Origin: JBCCGG01 sp039029395
Lineage (GTDB): Bacteria; Pseudomonadota; Alphaproteobacteria; Kiloniellales; JAKSDN01
Assembly (NCBI GenBank): GCA_039029395.1
Contig: JBCCGG010000030.1
Location: forward strand, 1-64,000
Reading direction: 5' to 3'
DNA: 64,000 bases
Part shown: positions 17,327 to 25,362 of the stretch, one piece after another
How positions within the stretch are numbered: position 1 is the first letter of the stretch
How the letters are laid out: each line of letters begins with the position of its first letter
The notes under the pieces: generated by a model
Seen by the model: the letters and a program-made list of their open reading frames with translations, nothing else
What the model was told of the DNA's origin: nothing
Database searches by the model: none
Position numbers and translations under genes: made by a program

Positions 17327-17977
17327 ATGATCCCCCGCGCGGTGCTGCTGAGCCTGGCCTTGAGCCTTGCCTTGGGCGCGCGCGGTCTTTCAGCCGCCCT
17401 GCCAGATTGGCCGACCTTGAGTTGGGGCATGACCCAGGGTGAGCTGGACCGGGCCCTGGGCGAGGAATTGACCGAGCTGCCCGGACGCTGGATCTACGGC
17501 GGCGCCTATGCCGAGCGGGCGGTCTTCGGCTTCGATCTGGAGGGCTTGTCCTTCACCGCCTACTTCCAGATGAACGAGGAGAGCGACCGGCTGCAGCAGA
17601 TCCTGCTGGAGCGCCGGGGCGGGGTCGACGCCACGCCGCAGGCCTTCGAAGAGACTTTGGCGATGCTGGAGGCCCACTACGGTGCCGCCGCAGAGCGCTG
17701 CATTACGGCCCGGCCCGACGGAACCATCATGGCGGCCGACCTCATGTGGCGTTTGGGCGCCTCGACGGTGCACGCCAGTTTCCTGGACTTCCGCTCGAGC
17801 GGGCTGCTCTACTTCGATCCCAACGTCGACCTGGATCCTCTGGTTCCGAGCTTCGAAACCCGGCGGATCTACCGGCGCAGCCTGCCCCGGCGCATCAACA
17901 TCCGGATCCACCCGAGCGACCGCCGGGATCTGGAATGGCCCGAGGGCTGCCCGAAGCTCAAGCGGATCGACCCATAG
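17327..17977 (+). CDS. Exported protein of unknown function
   Basis: A 216-residue protein starting at ATG 17327, 25 bases after the Rap1a-like gene. The N-terminus IPRAVLLSLALSLALGARG is a signal peptide. The mature part begins PTLSWGMTQGELDRALGEE, a pattern common in periplasmic proteins in which a W-G-M-x-x-x-E/D helix precedes a beta-sheet domain. No catalytic motif is visible. It is probably expressed with the preceding gene. Confidence 0.65.
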   Translation: MIPRAVLLSLALSLALGARGLSAALPDWPTLSWGMTQGELDRALGEELTELPGRWIYGGAYAERAVFGFDLEGLSFTAYFQMNEESDRLQQILLERRGGVDATPQAFEETLAMLEAHYGAAAERCITARPDGTIMAADLMWRLGASTVHASFLDFRSSGLLYFDPNVDLDPLVPSFETRRIYRRSLPRRINIRIHPSDRRDLEWPEGCPKLKRIDP

Positions 17978-18030
17978 CTCTCGCCGGTGCCTTGGTGTAG
18001 CGTTTCGGACAATCACAAATTGGGGGTTTC

Positions 18031-19194
18031 ATGCGCGCGGCCAATTCCGTCCTCTCAAGCTACAGCACCACGGTGTTCGAGGTCATGTCGCGCCTGGCGA
18101 TCGAGCAGGGCGCGATCAATTTGGGCCAAGGCTTCCCGGACGAGGACGGTCCGGCCGACATGCTCCAGGCCGCGGCTGAGGCGCTGATCGCGGGGCCCAA
18201 CCAGTATCCGCCTATGATGGGTCTGCCCGCGCTCCGCCAGGCGGTCGCCGCCCACAACAAGCGATTCTACGGGCTGGAGGTCGATTGGCAGAGTGAGGTC
18301 ATGGTGACCTCGGGCGCTACCGAGGCGCTGGCGGATTGTTTGATGGGCTTGATCGAGCCAGGCGACGAGGTGGTCATCATCGAGCCGCTCTACGATTGCT
18401 ACCTGCCGATGATCCGCCGGGCGGGCGCGATCGCTAAGCCGGTGCGCGTAGCGCCACCCGACTGGGCCCTGCCGCGCGAAGCGCTGGCCGAGGCCTTTTC
18501 CGAGCGCACCAAGCTGATCCTGCTGAACAACCCAATGAACCCGGCCGCCAAGGTGTTCAGCGAGGATGAGCTCACCTTCATCGCCGAGCTGATGGAGCGG
18601 TACGACGCCTATGCGGTCTGCGACGAGGTTTACGAGCACCTGCTGTTCGATGGCAGGCGTCACATCCCGCTGATGACTCTGCCGGGCATGGCCGAGCGCT
18701 GCCTGCGCATCGGCTCGGCCGGCAAGAGCTTTTCCATGACCGGCTGGAAGGTTGGCTACGTCACGGCGCCGGCAGCACTGTTGACTCCGGTTGCCAAGGC
18801 CCATCAGTTCGTCACCTTCACGACGGCGCCCCACCTGCAGAAGGCGGTCGCCTACGGTTTGGCCAAGGAGGACGCCTACTTCGAGAGCCTGGCCCGGGAC
18901 CTTCAGGTCAAACGCGACCGTTTTGCCGCGGGCCTGGCCGAGATCGGCTTCGGCGTGATCCACTGCCAGGGCACCTACTTCATAACTGCCGACGTGCGGC
19001 CGCTCGGCTTCAACGATGACGACGAGGCCTTCTGTCGCATGATCACCACCGAGGCCGGGGTCACCGCCGTGCCGGTCAGCGCCTTCTATCTGGACGGCGA
19101 GGTCGACCACTTCGTGCGTTTCTGCTTCTGCAAGCAGGACCAGGTGCTGGATCAGGCGCTCGAAAAGCTCGCGGCCTACTTCATCGGGCGCTGA
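18031..19194 (+). CDS. Class I/II pyridoxal-phosphate aminotransferase
   Basis: A 387-residue fold-type I aminotransferase. NLGQGFPDEDGP is the substrate-arm signature seen in the YbdL/kynurenine aminotransferase branch. The PLP-binding Lys is in SAGKSFSMTGWKVGY near residue 232, with NNPMNPAAKV and VCDEVYEHL also present. This branch transaminates methionine, glutamine or kynurenine with 2-oxo acids; which one cannot be decided here. Only 5 bases separate it from the flippase gene, so they may be co-transcribed, though no shared pathway is evident. Confidence 0.92.
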   Translation: MRAANSVLSSYSTTVFEVMSRLAIEQGAINLGQGFPDEDGPADMLQAAAEALIAGPNQYPPMMGLPALRQAVAAHNKRFYGLEVDWQSEVMVTSGATEALADCLMGLIEPGDEVVIIEPLYDCYLPMIRRAGAIAKPVRVAPPDWALPREALAEAFSERTKLILLNNPMNPAAKVFSEDELTFIAELMERYDAYAVCDEVYEHLLFDGRRHIPLMTLPGMAERCLRIGSAGKSFSMTGWKVGYVTAPAALLTPVAKAHQFVTFTTAPHLQKAVAYGLAKEDAYFESLARDLQVKRDRFAAGLAEIGFGVIHCQGTYFITADVRPLGFNDDDEAFCRMITTEAGVTAVPVSAFYLDGEVDHFVRFCFCKQDQVLDQALEKLAAYFIGR

Positions 19195-19199
19195 GGGCC

Positions 19200-20555
19200 G
19201 TGGCGGAGCCGGACAAGACAGCCGAGTCCTTACTGCCGGGTGGCCTGACCTACCAGACGGTGATCTGTCTAGCCTTCACCCTGGCTTACTACATCATCAA
19301 CTTCCTCTCGAACCTGTTCTTCGCCAGGAACCTTGGCGAGGCGCTCTACGGCGACTTTTCCTTTATGATGTCGGCCATCATTCTGGGCAGCCAGGTCATA
19401 CTGCTGGGCGCCGAGGAATCGACCCAGCGCTTCATTCCCAACTATCTCGCCTCGGGCCACTACAAGAGGATCCACGGCTTCGTCCAGTTCTTCCTCGTTA
19501 GCACTCTGATCGTGGCCACGGTCAGTATCGTTTGCGTATGGATGCTGATCCTGGAAAGCGACATCGATGGGCCCTTTCCACCCCATATCGAAACCACCAT
19601 AAGGACGCTTGGGCTGGTTGCTCTCTGCATCCCAATCTATGCCATGGCCGAGCTGGGTCAGAAGGTCCTACGCAGCTTCGGCATGCTGGCGCGCTCCTAC
19701 ATTCCCAACCGCCTCGTGGCGCCCTTGGCCACTTTGGCGGTGGTCGCGATCGCGGTTTGGTTCGATCTCAGACTCTCGAACTGGACCGTCGCGTTTGCAA
19801 TTATGGGAGGCAGCGGGGCGGCGCTTGCCTTGCAATGCATCCTGTTCTACGGCGCCAAGTACGCCGACTACGTGCGCAACAAGCCAGAGTACGAGGTCCG
19901 GATTTGGCTCTCGTTTTCCGTGCCGATGATGTTCTCGGTTCTGATGTGGAAGCTGACCGCCTACGGCGACATCATGATGGTGGAGCTGATCGGCGAGACC
20001 GAAGAGGAAGTCGGCCTCTTCGCGGCGGCGCAAAGCACGACTCTGCTGCTCTCCGCGGTCTATGTCTCGATCCTGACCGTAATCGCGCCGATCATCTCTG
20101 TGGCCGCGCGCGACCGCAGCCGGCGCCAGCTTCAAGACCTTTGCGGCAAGACCGTGACGATCATGCTGGGCACCGCATTGGTGCTGTGCAGCCTGGCGAT
20201 CGTCTTTCGGCACCAGATCATGGGTGTCTTCGGCCCGGAGTACCTGCCAGCGAGCGACGTGCTGGTCTTGCTGACCATCGCCATGGGCACCAGCATCGTG
20301 TTGGGGCCGGGTAAGATCTTCCTCGACTTCCTCGGGCGCCCGAAGCTGACCCTTTGGCCGACCGGTATCGCGGCCATCGCCAACATCATTGCCGACGCGA
20401 TCCTGATTCCGATCTATGGCATTCAGGGCGCCGCCGCCTCCACCCTGGTCATCCTTCTAGGCTGCGGGCTTGCCTGGGTCACTCTGCTCTATCGTGCCGA
20501 GGGTCTGATCGCCTTGCCGCTGTTCGGCCGGCTTCGTCCCGGGCATCACCAGTAG
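19200..20555 (+). CDS. Polysaccharide/oligosaccharide flippase (MATE/Wzx-type)
   Basis: A 451-residue integral membrane protein with about 12-14 hydrophobic segments, starting YQTVICLAFTLAYYIINFLS then NLFFARNLGEALYGDFSFM. This layout is typical of the MOP superfamily of O-antigen and oligosaccharide translocases, which move lipid-linked sugars across the inner membrane. GTG start at 19200. No glycosyltransferases are nearby, so the cargo is unknown. The last 10 bases overlap the convergent dehydrogenase gene. Confidence 0.88.
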   Translation: MAEPDKTAESLLPGGLTYQTVICLAFTLAYYIINFLSNLFFARNLGEALYGDFSFMMSAIILGSQVILLGAEESTQRFIPNYLASGHYKRIHGFVQFFLVSTLIVATVSIVCVWMLILESDIDGPFPPHIETTIRTLGLVALCIPIYAMAELGQKVLRSFGMLARSYIPNRLVAPLATLAVVAIAVWFDLRLSNWTVAFAIMGGSGAALALQCILFYGAKYADYVRNKPEYEVRIWLSFSVPMMFSVLMWKLTAYGDIMMVELIGETEEEVGLFAAAQSTTLLLSAVYVSILTVIAPIISVAARDRSRRQLQDLCGKTVTIMLGTALVLCSLAIVFRHQIMGVFGPEYLPASDVLVLLTIAMGTSIVLGPGKIFLDFLGRPKLTLWPTGIAAIANIIADAILIPIYGIQGAAASTLVILLGCGLAWVTLLYRAEGLIALPLFGRLRPGHHQ

Positions 20556-21856
20556 CTCAGCGCACCGGCGAAGAGCCGGTTCAGATCGTCGCCCTCCAGG
20601 TCGATGTCCCGGGGCGCGTTGCCGAGCGCCCGGCGCTGGCGCTTGCAGAGCGTCGCCAGCTCGCCCACGTCGTCTTCGCCGTAGCCCAAGCCACCGATCC
20701 CATTGGGCATGGCGGTGGCCTTCATCAGCTCGATCAGACGGCCGGTGACCACCTCGCCGGCGTCTTCCGACGCGGCCCCCCGGGCGTCGGCGCCCAGCTC
20801 GACGGCCGCCTCCAAGTGGCGCTCGGGGGTGGCTTGGGCGGTGAAGCGGAACAGTGAGGGGGCATTCACGATCACCGTGAAGCCATGGGGTATCATCGGT
20901 TTGCTCGGGTAGCCCTCGACCCCAAAGCCCTTGTCGAGCGCGGCCACTGGATAGCCCATGGCGTGGGGCGCGTGGGTTCCGGTGTTGCCGAAACCGATGC
21001 CGGCCAAGGTCGCCGCCCAGGCCATTTGGTCGCGTGCCTCATGGTCATCGGCGTCCGTGACCGAGCGCACCAGGAAGCTGCCGGCCAGTTGCAAGGCTTC
21101 CCGGGCGCACATGTCGCTCCAGGGGTTGGCGCCCTGGATCGGGATCCGCTTGCCGGCGGATTCGGCCTTTGGGTAGCGGGAGAAGGGCCGCGCCGTAAAG
21201 GCCTCGAGCGCATGGCTCAAGAGGTCGAAGGCGCTGGCCGCCACCACGCGTTCCGGCAGGCTGTAGGTGCAGGTGGGATCGACAATCGCCTCGCTCGGCA
21301 TGATGTGGCGCGACAGCAACGGGATCTTGGTGTTGATCTCCGGGAAGTCGATCACCGAAAGCGGCGTTACCTCAGAGCCGGTGCCGGCCGTGGTGGGGCA
21401 GGCCAGATGGGGCTTCAAGGGGCCCGGCAGGGGCTTTCCCGCGCCGTTGGGCGGCGGCACATAGTCGAGCGCGTCAGCTGGATAGGTGCCATACATGGAG
21501 GCCGCCTTGCAGCTATCCATGACCGAGCCGCCGCCAACCGAAACGAAGCCATCGAAGCGGCCGTCCTGGACGAATCGGGCGGCCTCCATGACCGAGTCCT
21601 TGCCGGGCTCGACCTTGACGTCGTCGTAAACTGCGGCGTCGACGCCCGCCGCCTTTAGGGACTGCCGGGCGTGGGCGACCGGCGCCATCGCCGTCAGGCG
21701 CTTGTCGGTGAACAAGGCGACCCGCCGCAGGCCCCGGGCGCGCGCCCGCTCGCCGACCTCGCCCAGGGCGCCCCGCCCAAAGGTGACCATCGGCATGGCG
21801 ACCGTGAAGGCCTCCTCGCCGCCTTGGATGGGAGCATAGTGCTGACAACAGCCCAT
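20546..21856 (-). CDS. Iron-containing alcohol dehydrogenase, hydroxyacid-oxoacid transhydrogenase-like
   Basis: A 436-residue group III Fe-ADH protein. It has the NAD-site GGGSVMD, CPTTAGTGSEVTPLSV, and a metal-binding region with His residues in DLLSHALEAF and THAPHAMGYP. The segment FRFTAQATPERHLEAAVELGAD closely resembles mitochondrial ADHFE1/HOT, which reduces 2-oxoglutarate to D-2-hydroxyglutarate while oxidising 4-hydroxybutyrate. HOT-like activity is the best guess. ATG 21856 has GGGAGG 10 bases upstream; a GTG two codons earlier is also possible. Confidence 0.87.
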   Translation of the reverse strand: MGCCQHYAPIQGGEEAFTVAMPMVTFGRGALGEVGERARARGLRRVALFTDKRLTAMAPVAHARQSLKAAGVDAAVYDDVKVEPGKDSVMEAARFVQDGRFDGFVSVGGGSVMDSCKAASMYGTYPADALDYVPPPNGAGKPLPGPLKPHLACPTTAGTGSEVTPLSVIDFPEINTKIPLLSRHIMPSEAIVDPTCTYSLPERVVAASAFDLLSHALEAFTARPFSRYPKAESAGKRIPIQGANPWSDMCAREALQLAGSFLVRSVTDADDHEARDQMAWAATLAGIGFGNTGTHAPHAMGYPVAALDKGFGVEGYPSKPMIPHGFTVIVNAPSLFRFTAQATPERHLEAAVELGADARGAASEDAGEVVTGRLIELMKATAMPNGIGGLGYGEDDVGELATLCKRQRRALGNAPRDIDLEGDDLNRLFAGALSYW

Positions 21857-21900
21857 GTTCACTTGACCTCCCGGAGTTGCCAGCTCGGGTATAGCACGGG

Positions 21901-22920
21901 CTAGAGGAACTTGTCGGCGATATCCAGCGACGAGCGTACGCCAACATCCTTCAGGTGCGCCTCGAGCCAGCGTTCGGCGGCGTTGCGACCCAGGTCGCGC
22001 AGCTTTAGGAGCAGCTCGGGTTCTGGCGACAGTTTGCTGGCGACTCCAAGGTCCTTCATATCCTCCACGTCCTCGATCAGGTGAATGTTCATGCGCTTGT
22101 AGCCCTTGGCCTTAAGCGCGCCCTGATCGATCAGCTTGGTAACGAAGGCGATCGCCCGCATTTCGCGCATCAGAGTCGAGTTGAAGGAAATCTCGTTGAC
22201 CCGGTCGAGGATCTCGACCGCGCTGGTCGGGACCTCCTCGCGTTCCACCGGGTTGATTTGGACGATTGCAACGTCCGACGTGCTGCATTGGTAGATCAAC
22301 GGATAGATCGCCGGGTTGCCCATGTAGCCGCCGTCCCAATAGGCTTCGCCGTCGATCTCGACGGCCTGAAACAGGAACGGCAGGCAGGCCGAGGCGAGCA
22401 GGACCTCGGGGCTCAACTCGTTATGATGGAACACTCGGTTCTTGCCGCTGCGCACGTTGGTCGCCGAGATGAAGAGCTTGACGCCGCAGGACCTGGCCAG
22501 TCGTTCGAAGTCGATCTGCTGCTCGAGAATCTCGCGCAAGGGGTTCCAGTTGAAAGGGTTAAGCTGGTAGGGCGAGAACAACCTGCTCATCGCGTTGAAC
22601 ATCATGTAGTTGAACGGCTCCAGGCCCCAGGCCTCGCCGACCCAGTCGAAGGGGTGGCGGCGAATCGGACTGAGCTGCCCGACCTCGGCGACCCGTTCCC
22701 AGAAGTGCGCGAGCGCGGCTCTGGCGCCGGCGGGTCCACCGTCTGTCATGCCTTGGGCGAAGACCGCGGCGTTCATGGCCCCGGCGCTGGTCGCGCTGAT
22801 GCCTTCGATCTTGAGCGTCGGCTCCTCGCTTAAACGCTCGAGCACGCCCCAGGTGAAGGCGCCATGGGCGCCGCCGCCCTGCAGGGCGAGGCTCAAGGGT
22901 CGGAGGGTCGACTTGGCCAT
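21901..22920 (-). CDS. Patatin-like phospholipase family protein
   Basis: A 339-residue patatin-fold acyl hydrolase. The oxyanion-hole sequence LSLALQGGGAHGAFTWGVL lies at residues 9-27. The nucleophile Ser is in ISATSAGAMNA, where the usual first Gly of G-x-S-x-G is Ala, and the catalytic Asp is in YWDGGYMGNPA. Some members cleave phospholipids and some are linked to polyhydroxyalkanoate turnover. No signal peptide is present, so it is cytosolic. ATG at 22920. Confidence 0.93.
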   Translation of the reverse strand: MAKSTLRPLSLALQGGGAHGAFTWGVLERLSEEPTLKIEGISATSAGAMNAAVFAQGMTDGGPAGARAALAHFWERVAEVGQLSPIRRHPFDWVGEAWGLEPFNYMMFNAMSRLFSPYQLNPFNWNPLREILEQQIDFERLARSCGVKLFISATNVRSGKNRVFHHNELSPEVLLASACLPFLFQAVEIDGEAYWDGGYMGNPAIYPLIYQCSTSDVAIVQINPVEREEVPTSAVEILDRVNEISFNSTLMREMRAIAFVTKLIDQGALKAKGYKRMNIHLIEDVEDMKDLGVASKLSPEPELLLKLRDLGRNAAERWLEAHLKDVGVRSSLDIADKFL

Positions 22921-23260
22921 GAGCGTTTCGGTGTCTTGGAGACCATCGGAAGGTAGTTCGGGTGCCAGAGATGGCCCCGAAATCGGACATTTTCAATGAT
23001 TGGAATGACCACTAGAGTCACAGGCATAGCATCCTAAAGAGAAACGTATCCGCAGACTCGGACGGAGTTTGTTAATAATTTGTTTAGGGTGGGATAAGTT
23101 AACACTTATGACTTCGCAGACGAAGATGAAACCTTAAGCAGACGAATGGTGATTTATTAACAATTTAACCTACTTTATTCAAAAAAGGAGGGTAGCATTC
23201 GTATCAAAGTATGATAAACTTCTAAAAAATGGTTAACAAATACGGGCTAGGGTAAGAAAA
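22921..23260. promoter_or_regulatory. AT-rich divergent control region upstream of rpfF
   Basis: This 340-bp gap between the patatin gene and rpfF is strikingly AT-rich in an otherwise GC-rich window. It holds repeated TTAACAA/TTGTTAA-type words, for example near 23070, 23095, 23157 and 23232. A strong Shine-Dalgarno-like AAGGAGGG at 23186-23193 has no convincing start codon after it. No gene is visible. It probably holds the rpfF promoter and binding sites for a nucleoid or AT-hook-type regulator, but I cannot place the transcription start. Confidence 0.45.
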
Positions 23261-24292
23261 ATGACGGGGAGAAGTCGGCCAAGTGGCCAGAACTTTACGA
23301 CGCCGTCCAAGAAGGCCGCGCGTCAGGGAATCCTTAAATCACCAACGGCCAAACAGTCGAGCGACAGCCCCGCTGCCAACAGCGTGCAAGGAGGCATCGA
23401 GCGGTTTTCCGATCTGAAGGCCCGGCGCGCGCGTGAACACTGGCTCGATCGCGTCGCATCCTTCGAGGAGCTGGAGGTCGATTACGATAGCCATGACGGC
23501 ATCCTTTGGTGCCACATGGATCCTAAAGACCGGCCGAGCGTGACCCAAGGCTTGGTGCGTGAAGGACGCGAGCTCCAGGGTGCCGTCAAGGGCCTGTTCG
23601 GCGCCCTGGCGCCGGACGAGGAAGCGCCGATCCGCTATATGGTTTGGTGCTCAAAGGTGCCGGGTGTGTTCAATTTGGGCGGCGACCTTCGGCTCTTTGC
23701 CCAGCTGATCCGGGACAACAATCGCGACGGCCTGATCGACTATGCGGTCAACTGCATCGATGTGGTCTTTGGTAACATCGTCAGCCTGGACCTGCCGGTC
23801 CTGACCGTTTCGCTGGTCGAGGGTGATGCCCTGGGCGGCGGCTTCGAAAAGGCTCTCTCGACCAACGTCACGATCGCCGAGCGAGGCGCCCGTTTCGGTT
23901 TGCCCGAGGTGCTGTTCGGGCTGTTCCCTGGTATGGGCGCCTACAGCCTAATCGCCCGTCGCTTGGGCGCCGCCAAGGCCAAGCGAATGGTCATGAGCGG
24001 TCGCATCTTCAGTGCCGACGAGCTGTTCGAGCTGGGCCTGATCGATCTGGTGGTGGAAGACGGCCAGGGGCGTGAAGCGGTCTACGACTTCATCTCTCAG
24101 AACAACCGGCGCCATGCGGCGGTGCGCGCGATCCATCAGGTCGAGCAGCGAGTGCAGCCGCTCACCTACGAGGAGATGCACGACATCGCGCTGCTCTGGG
24201 TCGACACGGCGATGACTCTGGACGAGGCCAATCTAAAGAAGATGGAGCGCCTTGCCGCGGCCCAAGACCGCCGGCGCGCGGTCCGCGGCTAG
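23261..24292 (+). CDS. rpfF: DSF synthase (RpfF-type crotonase)
   Basis: A 343-residue crotonase-fold enzyme closely resembling RpfF, which makes the cis-2-unsaturated fatty-acid signal DSF from acyl-ACP by dehydration and thioester cleavage. Diagnostic segments are VPGVFNLGGDLRLFAQLIR, VEGDALGGGFEKALS, GLPEVLFGLFPGMGAYS and WVDTAMTLDE. Glu196 and Glu216 match the catalytic pair Glu141/Glu161 of Xanthomonas RpfF, with the same 20-residue spacing. An extra ~55-residue Ser/Lys-rich N-terminal stretch precedes the usual start. It faces the rpfC operon, as in Xanthomonas, but two genes lie between. Upstream control DNA is AT-rich. A generic enoyl-CoA hydratase is far less likely given the motif identity. 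Confidence 0.9.
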   Translation: MTGRSRPSGQNFTTPSKKAARQGILKSPTAKQSSDSPAANSVQGGIERFSDLKARRAREHWLDRVASFEELEVDYDSHDGILWCHMDPKDRPSVTQGLVREGRELQGAVKGLFGALAPDEEAPIRYMVWCSKVPGVFNLGGDLRLFAQLIRDNNRDGLIDYAVNCIDVVFGNIVSLDLPVLTVSLVEGDALGGGFEKALSTNVTIAERGARFGLPEVLFGLFPGMGAYSLIARRLGAAKAKRMVMSGRIFSADELFELGLIDLVVEDGQGREAVYDFISQNNRRHAAVRAIHQVEQRVQPLTYEEMHDIALLWVDTAMTLDEANLKKMERLAAAQDRRRAVRG

Positions 24293-24308
24293 GGGCAGAG
24301 ACGACTTC

Positions 24309-25226
24309 CTAGGGGCCGGTCCGGTCCCGACCTGCGGCACGCAGGAGCCAATCGAAAAGACGTTTCCCATCGGCTTCGGGCGGATTTTCGATCCTGTGGG
24401 CAAGGCTATAGCTCCTGCCGGTATGCACACGCGAAGATGAAACGGCGACCAGTTGACCGGATTCGAGCTCGCGGCGCAGCAGGGGTAAACTGCCCAGGAT
24501 GACCCCTTCGCCAGCCAAGGCGGCGGATACCAAGAGCGCGTAGTTGTTGAACCGCCGCGCGATGCGGGGCGCCGCATCCAGTTTTGCCATCTGCGCGAAG
24601 CTCGACCAGTTGATCCAATCCGGTTCGAGCCTGTCGTAGTCCAGCACGACGCAGTCATCCAGCCGCAGGTCCTCGAACCTCATCCCAAGACGCTCCAGAT
24701 AGGCCGAGCTTGCGACCGGGACCAGCTCCTCCTCTAGCAGGGGGTGCAGACGCCAGCCGGGCTGGTCGCTCCGCCCGTATAGAACGGCAAAGTCGATATC
24801 GTCGGCCATCAGGTCGGCGGAGCGGTCCGAGACGACCATGCGCACGGCCAAGCCATCGTGGTCTTGTTGCAGGCCCTGCAGTGCCGGTGCGAGCCAGAAG
24901 TGGGACACCGCGGTGTTCGCGGCGACCGTCAAGGAGTCAGTGGCGGGGCCTTTTCCAGCCGCCTCACAGGCACTGGCCAAGAACTCCAATCCCGCCGAAA
25001 CGCGCTCATGGAGGACGCGCGCCGCGGCGGTCGGCCGCACCGTCCGGCCGTGGCGCACGAACAGCGGGGCTGCCAGGTGCAGCTCCAGTTGCTTGATGCG
25101 TTTGCTGACGGCCGCCTGAGTCACATAAAGCTCGGTCGCCGCACGGGTGAAGCCGCCGTGGCGCATGACCGCCTCAAAGACCACCAGGGCATCGAGAGGC
25201 GGCAAGCGGCGGCGATAATTTTTCAT
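24309..25226 (-). CDS. LysR-family regulator, GcvA-like
   Basis: A 305-residue LTTR. The N-terminus LPPLDALVVFEAVMRHGGF, then TRAATELYVTQAAVSKRIKQ, is the HTH pattern of the GcvA/AmpR-like branch. An effector domain covers about 95-295. It is convergent with rpfF (16-base gap) and divergent from the M24 gene. By the usual LTTR rule, the M24 gene is its most likely target. A role in DSF signalling is possible only by proximity. Confidence 0.93.
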   Translation of the reverse strand: MKNYRRRLPPLDALVVFEAVMRHGGFTRAATELYVTQAAVSKRIKQLELHLAAPLFVRHGRTVRPTAAARVLHERVSAGLEFLASACEAAGKGPATDSLTVAANTAVSHFWLAPALQGLQQDHDGLAVRMVVSDRSADLMADDIDFAVLYGRSDQPGWRLHPLLEEELVPVASSAYLERLGMRFEDLRLDDCVVLDYDRLEPDWINWSSFAQMAKLDAAPRIARRFNNYALLVSAALAGEGVILGSLPLLRRELESGQLVAVSSSRVHTGRSYSLAHRIENPPEADGKRLFDWLLRAAGRDRTGP

Positions 25227-25362
25227 AACTCCAAGTAATCAAGAAGCGAGAAAATTTGTCAAGTTTACATAGATCAGAAACAAGCGTTTTATAGCTGAAT
25301 GGCGAGGCAGGCAGCGCCATATCGAATAGCTTCACAGCCAACCTCTAGTTATGGAGATGACG
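25227..25362. promoter_or_regulatory. Divergent promoter region, LysR / M24 gene
   Basis: This 136-bp AT-rich gap serves both the LysR gene (start 25226) and the M24 gene. TTTACA near 25264 followed about 17-18 bases later by TTTATA-like sequence is a candidate promoter reading toward the M24 gene. GGAG at 25353-25356 is a good ribosome site for ATG 25363. I see no perfect dyad long enough to name the LysR site. Confidence 0.4.

Noticed and set aside
23261..24292. Generic enoyl-CoA hydratase for the crotonase gene
   Set aside because: The RpfF-specific GVFNLGGDL, GDALGGGFE and FPGMGAYS segments and the two Glu at RpfF spacing favour DSF synthase.
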